Assembly: GCA_019635315.1 (NCBI GenBank)
Contig: JAHBZT010000001.1
Location: forward strand, 790,001 to 854,000
Reading direction: 5' to 3'
DNA from: Rubrivivax sp.
Lineage (GTDB): Bacteria; Pseudomonadota; Gammaproteobacteria; Burkholderiales; Burkholderiaceae_C
DNA: 64,000 bases
The notes below the pieces were generated by a model, which ran no database searches, was not told where the DNA came from, and saw only the letters and a program-made list of their open reading frames with translations. Numbering within the stretch: the first letter of the stretch is position 1; each line of letters opens with the position of its first letter. This document shows positions 43,671 to 51,907 of this stretch, piece by piece. Both the position numbers and the translations under genes were made by a program.

Positions 43671-43928
43671 ATGTCCACCGCCGCGCTGCTGCGCCAGCGC
43701 CTGGTGGCGCTGTTCGCGCTGGCGCTGGCGCTGCTGAATTTCCCGCTGCTCGCGCTGTGGGACCACGAGGCGCTGGTCCTCGGCCTGCCGCTGTTTCCGA
43801 CCGCGCTGTTCGTGCTGTGGGCGGCGCTGATCGGCCTGCTGGCCTGGCTGCTCGAGCGCGGTGCCGGCGACGGCGCCAGCGCCGAAGCCGACGCCGCCGA
43901 ACAGCAGCCCCCGCGGCACGACGGCTGA
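43671..43928 (+). CDS. small membrane protein
   Basis: The protein has 85 residues with two helices (LVALFALALALLNFPLLALW and PTALFVLWAALIGLLAWLLE) and a polar tail. It resembles the small membrane proteins commonly found ahead of CbrA-like kinases, although I cannot name the family with certainty. It is four bases after the preceding gene and six before the kinase gene, on the same strand. Confidence 0.7.
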   Translation: MSTAALLRQRLVALFALALALLNFPLLALWDHEALVLGLPLFPTALFVLWAALIGLLAWLLERGAGDGASAEADAAEQQPPRHDG

Positions 43929-43934
43929 GCCGCC

Positions 43935-46718
43935 ATGTCGCCGGCCCTCGTCCTCGGCGCGTCCTTCGCCTACCTGGCGCTGCTGTTCGGCATCGCCGGC
44001 TGGGCCGAGCGGCGCGCGCGCGGCGGGCGCTCGGTCATCGCCAGCGGCTGGGTCTATGCGCTGTCGATGGCCGTCTACTGCACGGCCTGGACCTACTTCG
44101 GCAGCGTCGGCCGTGCCGCCAGCGGCGGTGTCTGGTTCCTGCCGATCTACCTGGGCCCGACGCTGGCGATGCTGCTGGCCTGGGTCGTCGTGCGCAAGAT
44201 GATCCGCATCGCGCGGCGCCAGCGCATCACGTCGATCGCCGACTTCGTCGCCAGCCGCTACGGCAAGAGCCCGCTGCTGGCCGGCGCGGTGACGCTGATC
44301 ACGGTGGTGGGCATCGTCCCGTACATCGCGCTGCAGCTGAAGGCCATCGCCACCGGCTTCGCGGTGATGACGGCGCCGGGCGCGGGCGTCGGCGCCGCGC
44401 TGGTGCACGGCCCCGGCGCCTGGTGGAGCGACGGCACCTTCTACGCCGCGCTGCTGCTGGCCGGCTTCACGATGGTCTTCGGCACGCGGCAGCTCGACGG
44501 CACCGAGCGCCACGAGGGCCTGGTCGCGGCGATCGCCTTCGAGTCGCTGGTCAAGCTGCTGGCCTTCCTGGCCGTCGGCGCCTTCGTCACCTGGGGGCTG
44601 TTCGGCGGGCCGGGCGACCTGTTCGCGCGCGCCGCCGCGGTGCCCGAACTGCGCGCGCTGCTGGCGCTGGGCAGCGACCGCTTCGGCTACGCGCAGTGGC
44701 TGGCGCTGACGCTGCTGGCGATGCTCTCGGTGCTGTTCCTGCCGCGCCAGTTCCAGGTCATCGTGGTCGAGAACGTGGCCGAGCGCCACCTGCGCCGCGC
44801 GGCCTGGGTCTTCCCGCTGTACCTGCTGGCGATCAACGTCTTCGTGCTGCCGATCGCGCTCGGCGGGCTGCTGTATTTCGGGCCCGGGCAGGCCGACCCC
44901 GAGGCCTTCGTGCTCTCGCTGCCGCTGGCCGCTGGCGCCCAGGCGCTGGCGCTGGCGGCCTTCATCGGCGGGCTGTCGGCGGCCACCGGCATGGTCATCG
45001 TCGAGGCCATCGCAGTGTCCACGATGGTGTGCAACGACCTCGTGATGCCGATGCTGCTCCGCCTCAGGCGCCTGGGCGCGCGCAGCGGCGGCGACCTGAC
45101 GCGGCTGCTGCTGACCATCCGCCGCGCCGCGATCCTCGGGCTGCTGCTGCTAGGCTACGCCTACTACCACGTCGCCGGCGAGGCCTACGCGCTGGTCAGC
45201 ATCGGGCTCATCAGCTTTGCCGCGGTGGCGCAGTTCGCGCCGGCGGCGCTGCTCGGTCTGTACTGGAAGGGCGGCACGCTGCGCGGCGCGCTGGCCGGGC
45301 TGCTGGCCGGCGCCGCGCTGTGGGCGTGGACGCTGCTGCTGCCTTCGATCGCCAAGTCGGGCTGGATCGACGACGGCTTCGTGCGTGACGGCCCCTTCGG
45401 TCTCGCCTGGCTGAGGCCCGAGGCGCTGTTCGGGCTGCAGGGTCTGGACCCGCTGACGCATGCGCTGTTCTGGAGCCTGCTCGTCAATGTCGGCCTCTTC
45501 GTGCTGCTGTCGCTGGCACGTGCGCCTTCGGCCCGCGAGGCCGCGCAGGCGGCGCTGTTCGTCGACATCGACATCGATGCCGACATGGACGCCACGGCCG
45601 GCGCCGCGGCGGGCGGCGCCGGCGCGCCGGCCTTCTGGCGCGGCCGCGCGCTGCTGTCGGACCTGCAGCCGCTGATGCGCCGCTTCCTGGGCGCCGAGCG
45701 CGCCGACGCGCTGCTGGCCGAGCATGCGCGCCGTGTCGGCGTCGCCAGCGTGCAGGACCTGCGTGCCGACGCGGCGCTGGTGCAGTTCGTCGAGACGCAG
45801 CTGGCCGGCGCCATCGGCAGCGCGTCGGCGCGCACGGTGGTCGCCTCGGCGGTGCAGGAGGAGCCGCTGGCGCTGGACGACGTGATGCGCATCCTGGACG
45901 AGGCCACGCAGCTGCGGGCCTACTCGCGCGCGCTGGAGGCGCAGCGCGCCGAGCTGCAGCGCGCCGGCGCCGAACTGCGCGCCGCCAACGAGCAGCTGCA
46001 GGGCCTGGACCGGCTGAAGGACGACTTCATGAGCAGCGTCACGCACGAGCTGCGCACGCCGCTGACCAGCATCCGCGCGCTGGCCGAGATGATGGCCGAC
46101 GACCCGGCGATGGACGTGGCGCAGCGTCAGCAGTTCGTGGCCATCATCGTCGCCGAGACCGAGCGGCTGTCGCGCCTGGTCGGGCAGGTGCTGGACCTGG
46201 CCAAGATCGAGTCCGGCCATGCCGAGTGGCACGACGAGGCGGTGGACCTCGAGGCGCTGGTGCGCCGCGCCGCCGCGGCGATGGCCGCACCGCTGCGCGA
46301 GCAGGGCACCGACCTGCGGCTGGAGCTGCAGCCCGGCCTGCCGCCGCTGCGTGCCGACGCCGACCGGCTGCTGCAGGTGCTGACCAACCTGCTGGGCAAT
46401 GCGGCGCGCTTCGTGCCGCGGCCGGGGGGCGTGATCCGCGTGCAGCTGCGTGCCGAGCCCGCCGGCGCCACCGTGCGGGTGCAGGACAACGGCCCCGGCG
46501 TGCCCGAGTCCGAGCGCGCGCGCATCTTCGACCGCTTCCAGCAGGGCGCCGGCGCCGCGCTGCGGCCGGGCGGCACCGGGCTGGGCCTGGCGATCTGCCG
46601 GCGCATCGTCGAGCACCTCGGCGGGCGCATCGCGGTGGGCGATGCTGACGACGGTCAAGGCGCCTGCTTCGAGTTCACCGTACCTTGGCGCGCTGCGCAG
46701 GAAGGCACGAGCCCATGA
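43935..46718 (+). CDS. SSF-domain histidine kinase (CbrA/CrbS type)
   Basis: The protein has 927 residues. The first 500 or so form an SSF transporter-like membrane domain (YALSMAVYCTAWTYFGSVGR, FVASRYGKSPLLAGAVTLIT, IGGLSAATGMVIVEAIAVST). A linker and coiled region (about residues 540-690) follow, then a HisKA domain with SSVTHELRTPLTSIRALAE (His704). The ATPase has LLGNAARFVPRPGG (N box), VQDNGPGVPESERARIFDRF and GTGLGLAICRRIVEHLGG. It should sense a transported solute or its flux and phosphorylate the receiver encoded next, with which it overlaps by four bases. Confidence 0.94.
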   Translation: MSPALVLGASFAYLALLFGIAGWAERRARGGRSVIASGWVYALSMAVYCTAWTYFGSVGRAASGGVWFLPIYLGPTLAMLLAWVVVRKMIRIARRQRITSIADFVASRYGKSPLLAGAVTLITVVGIVPYIALQLKAIATGFAVMTAPGAGVGAALVHGPGAWWSDGTFYAALLLAGFTMVFGTRQLDGTERHEGLVAAIAFESLVKLLAFLAVGAFVTWGLFGGPGDLFARAAAVPELRALLALGSDRFGYAQWLALTLLAMLSVLFLPRQFQVIVVENVAERHLRRAAWVFPLYLLAINVFVLPIALGGLLYFGPGQADPEAFVLSLPLAAGAQALALAAFIGGLSAATGMVIVEAIAVSTMVCNDLVMPMLLRLRRLGARSGGDLTRLLLTIRRAAILGLLLLGYAYYHVAGEAYALVSIGLISFAAVAQFAPAALLGLYWKGGTLRGALAGLLAGAALWAWTLLLPSIAKSGWIDDGFVRDGPFGLAWLRPEALFGLQGLDPLTHALFWSLLVNVGLFVLLSLARAPSAREAAQAALFVDIDIDADMDATAGAAAGGAGAPAFWRGRALLSDLQPLMRRFLGAERADALLAEHARRVGVASVQDLRADAALVQFVETQLAGAIGSASARTVVASAVQEEPLALDDVMRILDEATQLRAYSRALEAQRAELQRAGAELRAANEQLQGLDRLKDDFMSSVTHELRTPLTSIRALAEMMADDPAMDVAQRQQFVAIIVAETERLSRLVGQVLDLAKIESGHAEWHDEAVDLEALVRRAAAAMAAPLREQGTDLRLELQPGLPPLRADADRLLQVLTNLLGNAARFVPRPGGVIRVQLRAEPAGATVRVQDNGPGVPESERARIFDRFQQGAGAALRPGGTGLGLAICRRIVEHLGGRIAVGDADDGQGACFEFTVPWRAAQEGTSP

Positions 46719-47089
46719 TCCACCGCATCCTGATCGCCGACGACGAGCCCAACATCCTGATCTCGCTGGAATTCCTGATGAAGCGCGAGGGCCACGAGGT
46801 GCTGCTCGCGCGCGACGGCCGCGAGGCGCTGGACACCATCCGCCGCGAGCGCCCGGAACTCGTGCTGCTGGACGTGATGATGCCGGTGCTGACCGGCTTC
46901 GAGGTCTGCGCCGCGGTCAAGGGCGACGACGAGCTGAAGGCGACCAAGGTGCTGATGCTGACCGCCAAGGGCCGCGAGACCGACATCGCCAAGGGCCTGG
47001 CGATGGGCGCCGACGCCTACATGACCAAGCCCTTCTCGACACGCGAGCTGGCCGAGCGCGTGCGCTCGATGCTGGGCCCGGCGGCCTGA
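46715..47089 (+). CDS. single-domain response regulator
   Basis: The protein has 124 residues and only a receiver domain. Asp9, Asp10 and phospho-acceptor Asp53 (LLDVMMPVLTG) are present, with Thr of LTAKG and Lys105 of MTKPFS. No DNA-binding domain is encoded, so output must go through protein contact, possibly with the sensor-exonuclease encoded next. The ATGA overlap with the kinase stop implies balanced synthesis. Confidence 0.93.
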   Translation: MIHRILIADDEPNILISLEFLMKREGHEVLLARDGREALDTIRRERPELVLLDVMMPVLTGFEVCAAVKGDDELKATKVLMLTAKGRETDIAKGLAMGADAYMTKPFSTRELAERVRSMLGPAA

Positions 47090-47115
47090 GCGTCGCGACG
47101 CCAGGCCCACGGTCC

Positions 47116-49311
47116 ATGCGACGCGACCCGGCCCTGATGCGCGCGCAGCTGCTGGCCGCCGGCGCCGCGCTGCTGGCGCTGGCGCTGTGGGCGGGCGCCC
47201 TGTGGGCGGTGGCCGCGGCGGTGCTGTCGGCGTCGGCACGCGAGACGCTGGCCGCGGCGCTGGCCGAGCAGGCGCCGCTGCTCGGGCTGGTGGCGGTGGC
47301 CGCTGCCGGCGCGCTGGCCGCCGCCGCGGCCGCCGCGGCCAAGCACCTGTACCGGCGCCATGTCGCGGCGCCGGTGCGGCTGCTGGAGCAGGGGCGGGCG
47401 CTGCTGCAGCCCGCGGCCGCGCCACTGCCCGCGCAGGACGGGCCCGTGGCGCAGGCACTGGCCGCGCTGATGGGCGAGCTGGTCGCGCAGCGCGAGCAGC
47501 TGCGCGGCGACATCGCGGCGCAGGTCGCCGAAGGCAGCCGCGGCATCGAGCTCGAACGCCAGCGCCTGGCCGCGCTGATGGCCGAGCTGACGCAGGCCGT
47601 CGTGGTGTGCAACCTGGACGGCCGCGTGCTGCTGTACAACCAGCGCGCGCGGCTGCAGTTCAAGGCGCTGTCGACGGCGCCGCAGCTCGCCGAGGGTGCC
47701 GACCTGATCGGCCTGGGGCGCAGCATCTATGCGGTCTTCGACCGCCGGCTGGTGGCCCATGCGCTGGAGAATATCCAGCAGCGGCTGCAGCGCGGCGCCG
47801 CGCACCCGTCGGCGCAGTTCGTCACCGGCACGCCCGGCGGGCAGCTGCTGCGGGCGCGCATGGGGCCGGTGCTCGGCGCGTCGGTCGGCGGCGGGCCCGC
47901 GGCGCTGAGCGGCTTCGTGCTGATGCTGGACAACATCACCGGCGAGATGCAGCGCGACCTGGCGCAGGACCAGGCGCTGCTCGCGCTGACCGAGGGCAGC
48001 CGCGCCTCGCTGGCCAACCTGCAGGCGGCGCTGGATGTGCTGGACGACGACACGCTGGACGCCGCCACCCGCGCGCGCTTCATGGCCGTCGTGCGCGAGG
48101 AGGCGCAGGCGATGGCGCGCCGCCTGCACGAGACCGCCGCGGCCGGCGCCCAGGAACTGCGCACGCGCTGGCCTCTGGAGGACATGCTGGGCGCCGACCT
48201 CGTCGCCGCGGCCGGTCGGCGCATCGAGGCCGCCTGCGGCGTGCGCACCGGCCTCGACGAGGTCGACGCCACGCTGTGGCTGCGCGTGGACAGCTTCGCG
48301 GTGCTGCAGGCGCTGGCCGGGTTGGCGACGCGGCTGGTGGAGGAATTCGAGGTGCGCGCGCTGCGGCTGCGCCTGCTGAACGGCGACGACGGCAAGCGCG
48401 CGCGGCTGGACCTCCTCTGGTCCGGCCAGGCGATGAGCACCGAGACCGTGATGAGCTGGGAGGCCGAACCCCTGCGCGTGGCCGGCGAGACCAGCGCGCT
48501 GACCGTGCGTGACGTGGTGCAGCGCCACGGCGGCGAATTCTGGTTCGAGCGCGACCGCGTGCGCCACCAGGCCTTCTTCCGCTTCCTGCTGCCGCTGGCT
48601 GCCGCCAGCGGCGACGCCGAGGCGCTGAGCGCCGTCGCCGCCGGCGCCGACAGCCGCCCCGAGTTCTACGACTTCGACCTCTTCCAGGCCGGCGCCAGCC
48701 ACGCGCTGGACGACACGCCGCTGGCCGCGCTGGCCTATACGGTCTTCGACACCGAGACCACCGGGCTGGACCCGGCCGGCGGCGACGAGATCCTGCAGAT
48801 CGGCGCCGCGCGCATCGTCAACGGCCGCCTGCTGCGCCAGGAGGCTTTCGAGCAGCTGGTGGATCCGGGACGCGGCATCCCCGCGGCCGGCATCCCGATC
48901 CACGGCATCACGCCGGACATGGTGCGCGGGCAGCCGCGCATCGCCCAGGTGCTGCCGGCCTTCCACGCCTTCGCGCGCGACACCGTGCTGGTGGCGCACA
49001 ACGCGGCCTTCGACCTGCGCTTCCTGCAGCTGAAGGAGGCCGCGACCGGCGTGCGCTTCGAGCAGCCGGTGCTGGACACGCTGCTGCTGTCGGCGCTGGT
49101 GCACCCGCAGCAGGAGAGCCACCGGCTGGAGGCGATCGCCGAGCGCTTCGGCATCCCGGTCATCGGCCGCCACACCGCGCTGGGCGACGCGCTGGTCACG
49201 GCCGAGGTCTTCCTCAAGCTGCTGCCGCTGCTGCAGGGCCTGGGCATCACGACGCTGGGCCAGGCGCGCGAGGCCGCGGCGCGCACCTGGTATGCGCGGC
49301 TGAAATACTAG
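47116..49311 (+). CDS. membrane PAS/kinase-like sensor fused to a DnaQ-type 3'-5' exonuclease
   Basis: The protein has 731 residues. Two membrane helices (about 10-40 and 55-77) are followed by a HAMP-like linker, a PAS-like segment (LTQAVVVCNLDGRVLLYNQRA, about 160-180) and a region shaped like the dimerisation and ATPase parts of a histidine kinase but without a convincing His box or N box. The C-terminus is a DEDDh exonuclease: FDTETTGLDP (Asp545, Glu547), VAHNAAFDLRFL (Asp633), and His686 with Asp691 in HTALGDALVTAE. All catalytic residues are present. It ends the symporter-kinase operon, 26 bases after the receiver gene. Confidence 0.9.
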   Translation: MRRDPALMRAQLLAAGAALLALALWAGALWAVAAAVLSASARETLAAALAEQAPLLGLVAVAAAGALAAAAAAAAKHLYRRHVAAPVRLLEQGRALLQPAAAPLPAQDGPVAQALAALMGELVAQREQLRGDIAAQVAEGSRGIELERQRLAALMAELTQAVVVCNLDGRVLLYNQRARLQFKALSTAPQLAEGADLIGLGRSIYAVFDRRLVAHALENIQQRLQRGAAHPSAQFVTGTPGGQLLRARMGPVLGASVGGGPAALSGFVLMLDNITGEMQRDLAQDQALLALTEGSRASLANLQAALDVLDDDTLDAATRARFMAVVREEAQAMARRLHETAAAGAQELRTRWPLEDMLGADLVAAAGRRIEAACGVRTGLDEVDATLWLRVDSFAVLQALAGLATRLVEEFEVRALRLRLLNGDDGKRARLDLLWSGQAMSTETVMSWEAEPLRVAGETSALTVRDVVQRHGGEFWFERDRVRHQAFFRFLLPLAAASGDAEALSAVAAGADSRPEFYDFDLFQAGASHALDDTPLAALAYTVFDTETTGLDPAGGDEILQIGAARIVNGRLLRQEAFEQLVDPGRGIPAAGIPIHGITPDMVRGQPRIAQVLPAFHAFARDTVLVAHNAAFDLRFLQLKEAATGVRFEQPVLDTLLLSALVHPQQESHRLEAIAERFGIPVIGRHTALGDALVTAEVFLKLLPLLQGLGITTLGQAREAAARTWYARLKY

Positions 49312-49339
49312 CCGCCGGCAAAGCTGGTTCAATGGCGGC

Positions 49340-50095
49340 ATGAACCCGCCGGCACCGACCCCCCCGACGCCCGCGCCCTTCGTCCTCGTGCATGGCGCCT
49401 GGGGAGGCGCCTGGATCTGGCGCCGCGTGCTGGCGCCGCTGCGCGTCGCGGGCCACGAGGTGCATGCCGTCACGCTCAGCGGCGACGGCGACCGCGCCCA
49501 CCTGCGCCACCGCGGCATCCGGCTGGCGCATCACGTGGCCGATGTCGTGGCCGCGGTGCAGGCCGAGGAACTGCGCGGCGCGATCCTCGTCGGCCACAGC
49601 TATGGCGGCATGGTCGTCACGGGGGCGGCCGACCGGCTGCTCGACGCCGACGCGCAGGCCGTGCGCGCCATCGTCTACGTCGATGCGATGGTGCCGCTGC
49701 CCGGCGAAGGCTGGGGCGACGCGCACTCGCCCGAGATCGTGGCCGCGCGCACCGCGGCCGCCGAGGCGCACGACTTCGCGCTGCCGCCGCCCGACCCGCG
49801 GGACTTCGGCCTCGAGGGCGCCGACCGCGACTGGCTGCTGCGCCGCCAGGTGCCGCATCCCTTCGGACCGTACCGCGACCCGCTGCCCTTCGACGGCGAG
49901 CGCTGGGCCGGGCTGCCGCGCACGTTCATCGACTGCAACGCACCCGCCTACCCGACGATCGACGCGATGCGGGCCCGCGTCCGGGCGCTGCCCGGCTTCC
50001 GCGTCGAGGTGATCCCGACCGGGCACTGCCCGATGGTCAGCGCACCGGCGGCGCTGGTGCGGCTGCTGCTGGACGCCGCCGCGCGCGCCGGCTGA
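49340..50095 (+). CDS. alpha/beta hydrolase, EstC/salicylate esterase-like
   Basis: The protein has 251 residues. FVLVHGAWGGAWIWRRV forms the oxyanion hole, VGHSYGGMV carries nucleophile Ser87, and PTGHCPMVSAP has the catalytic His. This arrangement is typical of plant methyl-esterase-like bacterial hydrolases that act on small esters. No signal peptide is present. Its stop codon (50093-50095) shares its last base with the 105-bp repeat copy 2. Confidence 0.9.
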   Translation: MNPPAPTPPTPAPFVLVHGAWGGAWIWRRVLAPLRVAGHEVHAVTLSGDGDRAHLRHRGIRLAHHVADVVAAVQAEELRGAILVGHSYGGMVVTGAADRLLDADAQAVRAIVYVDAMVPLPGEGWGDAHSPEIVAARTAAAEAHDFALPPPDPRDFGLEGADRDWLLRRQVPHPFGPYRDPLPFDGERWAGLPRTFIDCNAPAYPTIDAMRARVRALPGFRVEVIPTGHCPMVSAPAALVRLLLDAAARAG

Positions 50096-50199
50096 TACGG
50101 CTTCGCACTCAATGCGATGACAAGGCGCGAAGCCGAAGACAGTGCTGACGCACGGCGAGGCGCAGCAACGCGGTTAGCGCGTTGAATGCGAAGCCGCAT
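50095..50199 (-). repeat. 105-bp dispersed element with terminal inverted repeats, copy 2
   Basis: This is the same length as copy 1 at 12802-12906 and matches it closely when read on the minus strand. The inverted ends agree at 19 of 22 positions. Its left edge begins at the final A of the hydrolase stop codon, the same arrangement as copy 1 with the PEP-CTERM stop. It separates the convergent hydrolase and DUF1810 genes. No clear target-site duplication is visible, which leaves MITE, extragenic palindrome and terminator as alternatives. Confidence 0.85.
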
Positions 50200-50238
50200 G
50201 AAGCGCCACCGGCCGCGGGCGCGGCGGGTCTGGCACGG

Positions 50239-50712
50239 TCAGGGTGCCGCGCTGCCGCGGTCCGCGGCCAGCAGCGACAGCGTCGCCGGGTCGCGCTGGC
50301 CGCCGAAGCAGCGCTGCAGCAGCCCGGCGAAGCGCGGCTCGTCGGGAGCGGCCTGCTCGAACGGCGTCAGGCAGGCGCGCAGCTTCATCGCATCGAGCTC
50401 GCCGAACACGGCCGCCGGGTCGCCGTGCGGCAGCGACGAGAGCAGGTGGCAGGCTTCGTGCAGGCGCGGCCCCAGCAGGGGATGCCGCAGGTACGCGCGC
50501 GCCTCGTCGAGCGAGGCCAACCCGTAGCGATGCGCCATCGCGCTGCGGCCCAGGCCCCGCAGCTGCGGGAAGACGAACCACATCCAGTGGCTGCGCTTGG
50601 CGCCGGCTGCCAGTTCGGCGCGCACCGCGTCCCAGACCGGCGCCTGCGCGGCGACGAAGCGCTGCAGGTCGTGCGGGTCGTCCGGGGGGACGCCGACCGG
50701 CGGGGCGCTCAT
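50239..50712 (-). CDS. DUF1810 protein
   Basis: The protein has 157 residues. DLQRFVAAQAPVWDAVRAEL, then KRSHWMWFVFPQLRGLGRSAMAHRYGL, matches DUF1810 very well, as does HLLSSLPHGDPAAVFGELDAMKLRACLT. Function is unknown; the family is cytoplasmic and widespread in Proteobacteria. Its ATG overlaps the CDF transporter stop (ATGA), so it is the third gene of a coupled minus-strand group. Confidence 0.93.
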   Translation of the reverse strand: MSAPPVGVPPDDPHDLQRFVAAQAPVWDAVRAELAAGAKRSHWMWFVFPQLRGLGRSAMAHRYGLASLDEARAYLRHPLLGPRLHEACHLLSSLPHGDPAAVFGELDAMKLRACLTPFEQAAPDEPRFAGLLQRCFGGQRDPATLSLLAADRGSAAP

Positions 50713-51665
50713 CGGTCCTGCGCGGCGCCCTCGCAGGGCTGGCCGAAGGGCTGGCGGACCACCTGCAGCGTCACGTGCCCGATCCCGAAGCGCTCGGCCA
50801 GCAGCCTGCTGCTGCGCTGCAGGAAGGCGTCGTCGCCGCCGCCGCCGGGCATCACCAGGTGCGCGGTCAGCGCGACCTGCGTGGTGCCCATGGCCCAGAC
50901 ATGCAGGTCGTGCACCGCCGCCACGCCGGGCTGCGCCGCCAGCAGGGCGCGCACCTCGTCCAGGTCGACATGCTCGGGCACGCCGTCGAACAGCAGGTGC
51001 AGCGACTGCCGGAACAGGTCCCAGGTGCCCCACACGACGACGACGGCGATCAGCAGGCTGACGACGGGGTCGATGCGCTGCCAGCCCAGCCACAGCGCCA
51101 GGCCGCCGGCCACCACGACGCCGGCCGAGACGGCGGCGTCGGCCGCCATGTGCAGGAAGGCGCCGCGGATGTTGAGGTCGTGCTCGCGCCCGCGCATGAA
51201 CATCAGGGCGGTCGCCGTGTTGACCACGATGCCGATGCCGGCGACGACCATCACGGTCACCGCCTCCATCGGCTGCGGCGAGCGCAGCCGCTCCACCGCC
51301 TCCCAGGCTAGCGCCCCCATCGCCACCAGCAGCAGCAGCGCGTTGAGCAGGGCGGCCAGGATGCTGGCGCGCTGCCAGCCGTAGGTGTGGCGCGCATCGG
51401 GCCGCAGCCGGCCGGCCAGCGCGCCGCCCCAGGCCAGCACGAGCCCGGCGACGTCGCTGAGGTTGTGCGCGGCGTCGGCCAGCAGTGCCAGCGAGCCGAT
51501 GGCCCAGCCGTAGCCGGCCTCCAGGCCGACATAGGCGAGATTGAGCGCGATGCCGATCGCGAAGGCGCGGTCGTGGCGCGCCGGGCCATGGGCATGGCCG
51601 TGGGCATGGCCGCCGTGGGCGTGGCCCGGGCCGTGGTCGTGACCGTGGCGGTGGGCCGGGCTCAT
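50709..51665 (-). CDS. CDF-family cation efflux protein (CzcD/ZitB-like)
   Basis: The protein has 318 residues. A His-rich N-terminus (HRHGHDHGPGHAHGGHAHGH) precedes six membrane helices. LLADAAHNLSDVAGLVLAW has the metal-transport His/Asp of helix 2, and FLHMAADAAVSAGVV that of helix 5. The cytoplasmic C-terminal domain has VHDLHVWAMGTTQVALTAHL. It exports Zn2+ or related ions in exchange for protons. The ATG at 51665 overlaps the stop of the small upstream gene by four bases. Confidence 0.94.
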   Translation of the reverse strand: MSPAHRHGHDHGPGHAHGGHAHGHAHGPARHDRAFAIGIALNLAYVGLEAGYGWAIGSLALLADAAHNLSDVAGLVLAWGGALAGRLRPDARHTYGWQRASILAALLNALLLLVAMGALAWEAVERLRSPQPMEAVTVMVVAGIGIVVNTATALMFMRGREHDLNIRGAFLHMAADAAVSAGVVVAGGLALWLGWQRIDPVVSLLIAVVVVWGTWDLFRQSLHLLFDGVPEHVDLDEVRALLAAQPGVAAVHDLHVWAMGTTQVALTAHLVMPGGGGDDAFLQRSSRLLAERFGIGHVTLQVVRQPFGQPCEGAAQDR

Positions 51666-51829
51666 CGCGTCGCGCCGTCGGCGACCCAGCGCACCGGCGC
51701 GGGCGCATCCGCCTCGCTCGGCCACTCGTGCGCGTCCACGTGGCCGAGGACGAAGCCCTCGCGCAGCTTCGCCGCGAGCCGGGCCCGCGCGGCCGCGGCG
51801 TGTGTACGGATCGGCCACCCGTTCGTCAT
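51662..51829 (-). CDS. hypothetical small protein, 55 aa
   Basis: MTNGWPIRTHAAAARARLAA begins a short soluble protein that ends VRWVADGATR. The evidence that it is real is positional: it stops exactly in a four-base overlap with the CDF start, the same junction type used by the two following genes, and its codon use matches its neighbours. No family is recognised. It lies 78 bases from the divergent amidohydrolase gene. Confidence 0.5.
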   Translation of the reverse strand: MTNGWPIRTHAAAARARLAAKLREGFVLGHVDAHEWPSEADAPAPVRWVADGATR

Positions 51830-51907
51830 GCCCAGAGCATGCACCAGGCGCGACCGGCGGTGACGCTGTGATAGCGTGCGGTCGTTCCTCACCTCCGGAA
51901 GCCGCCG

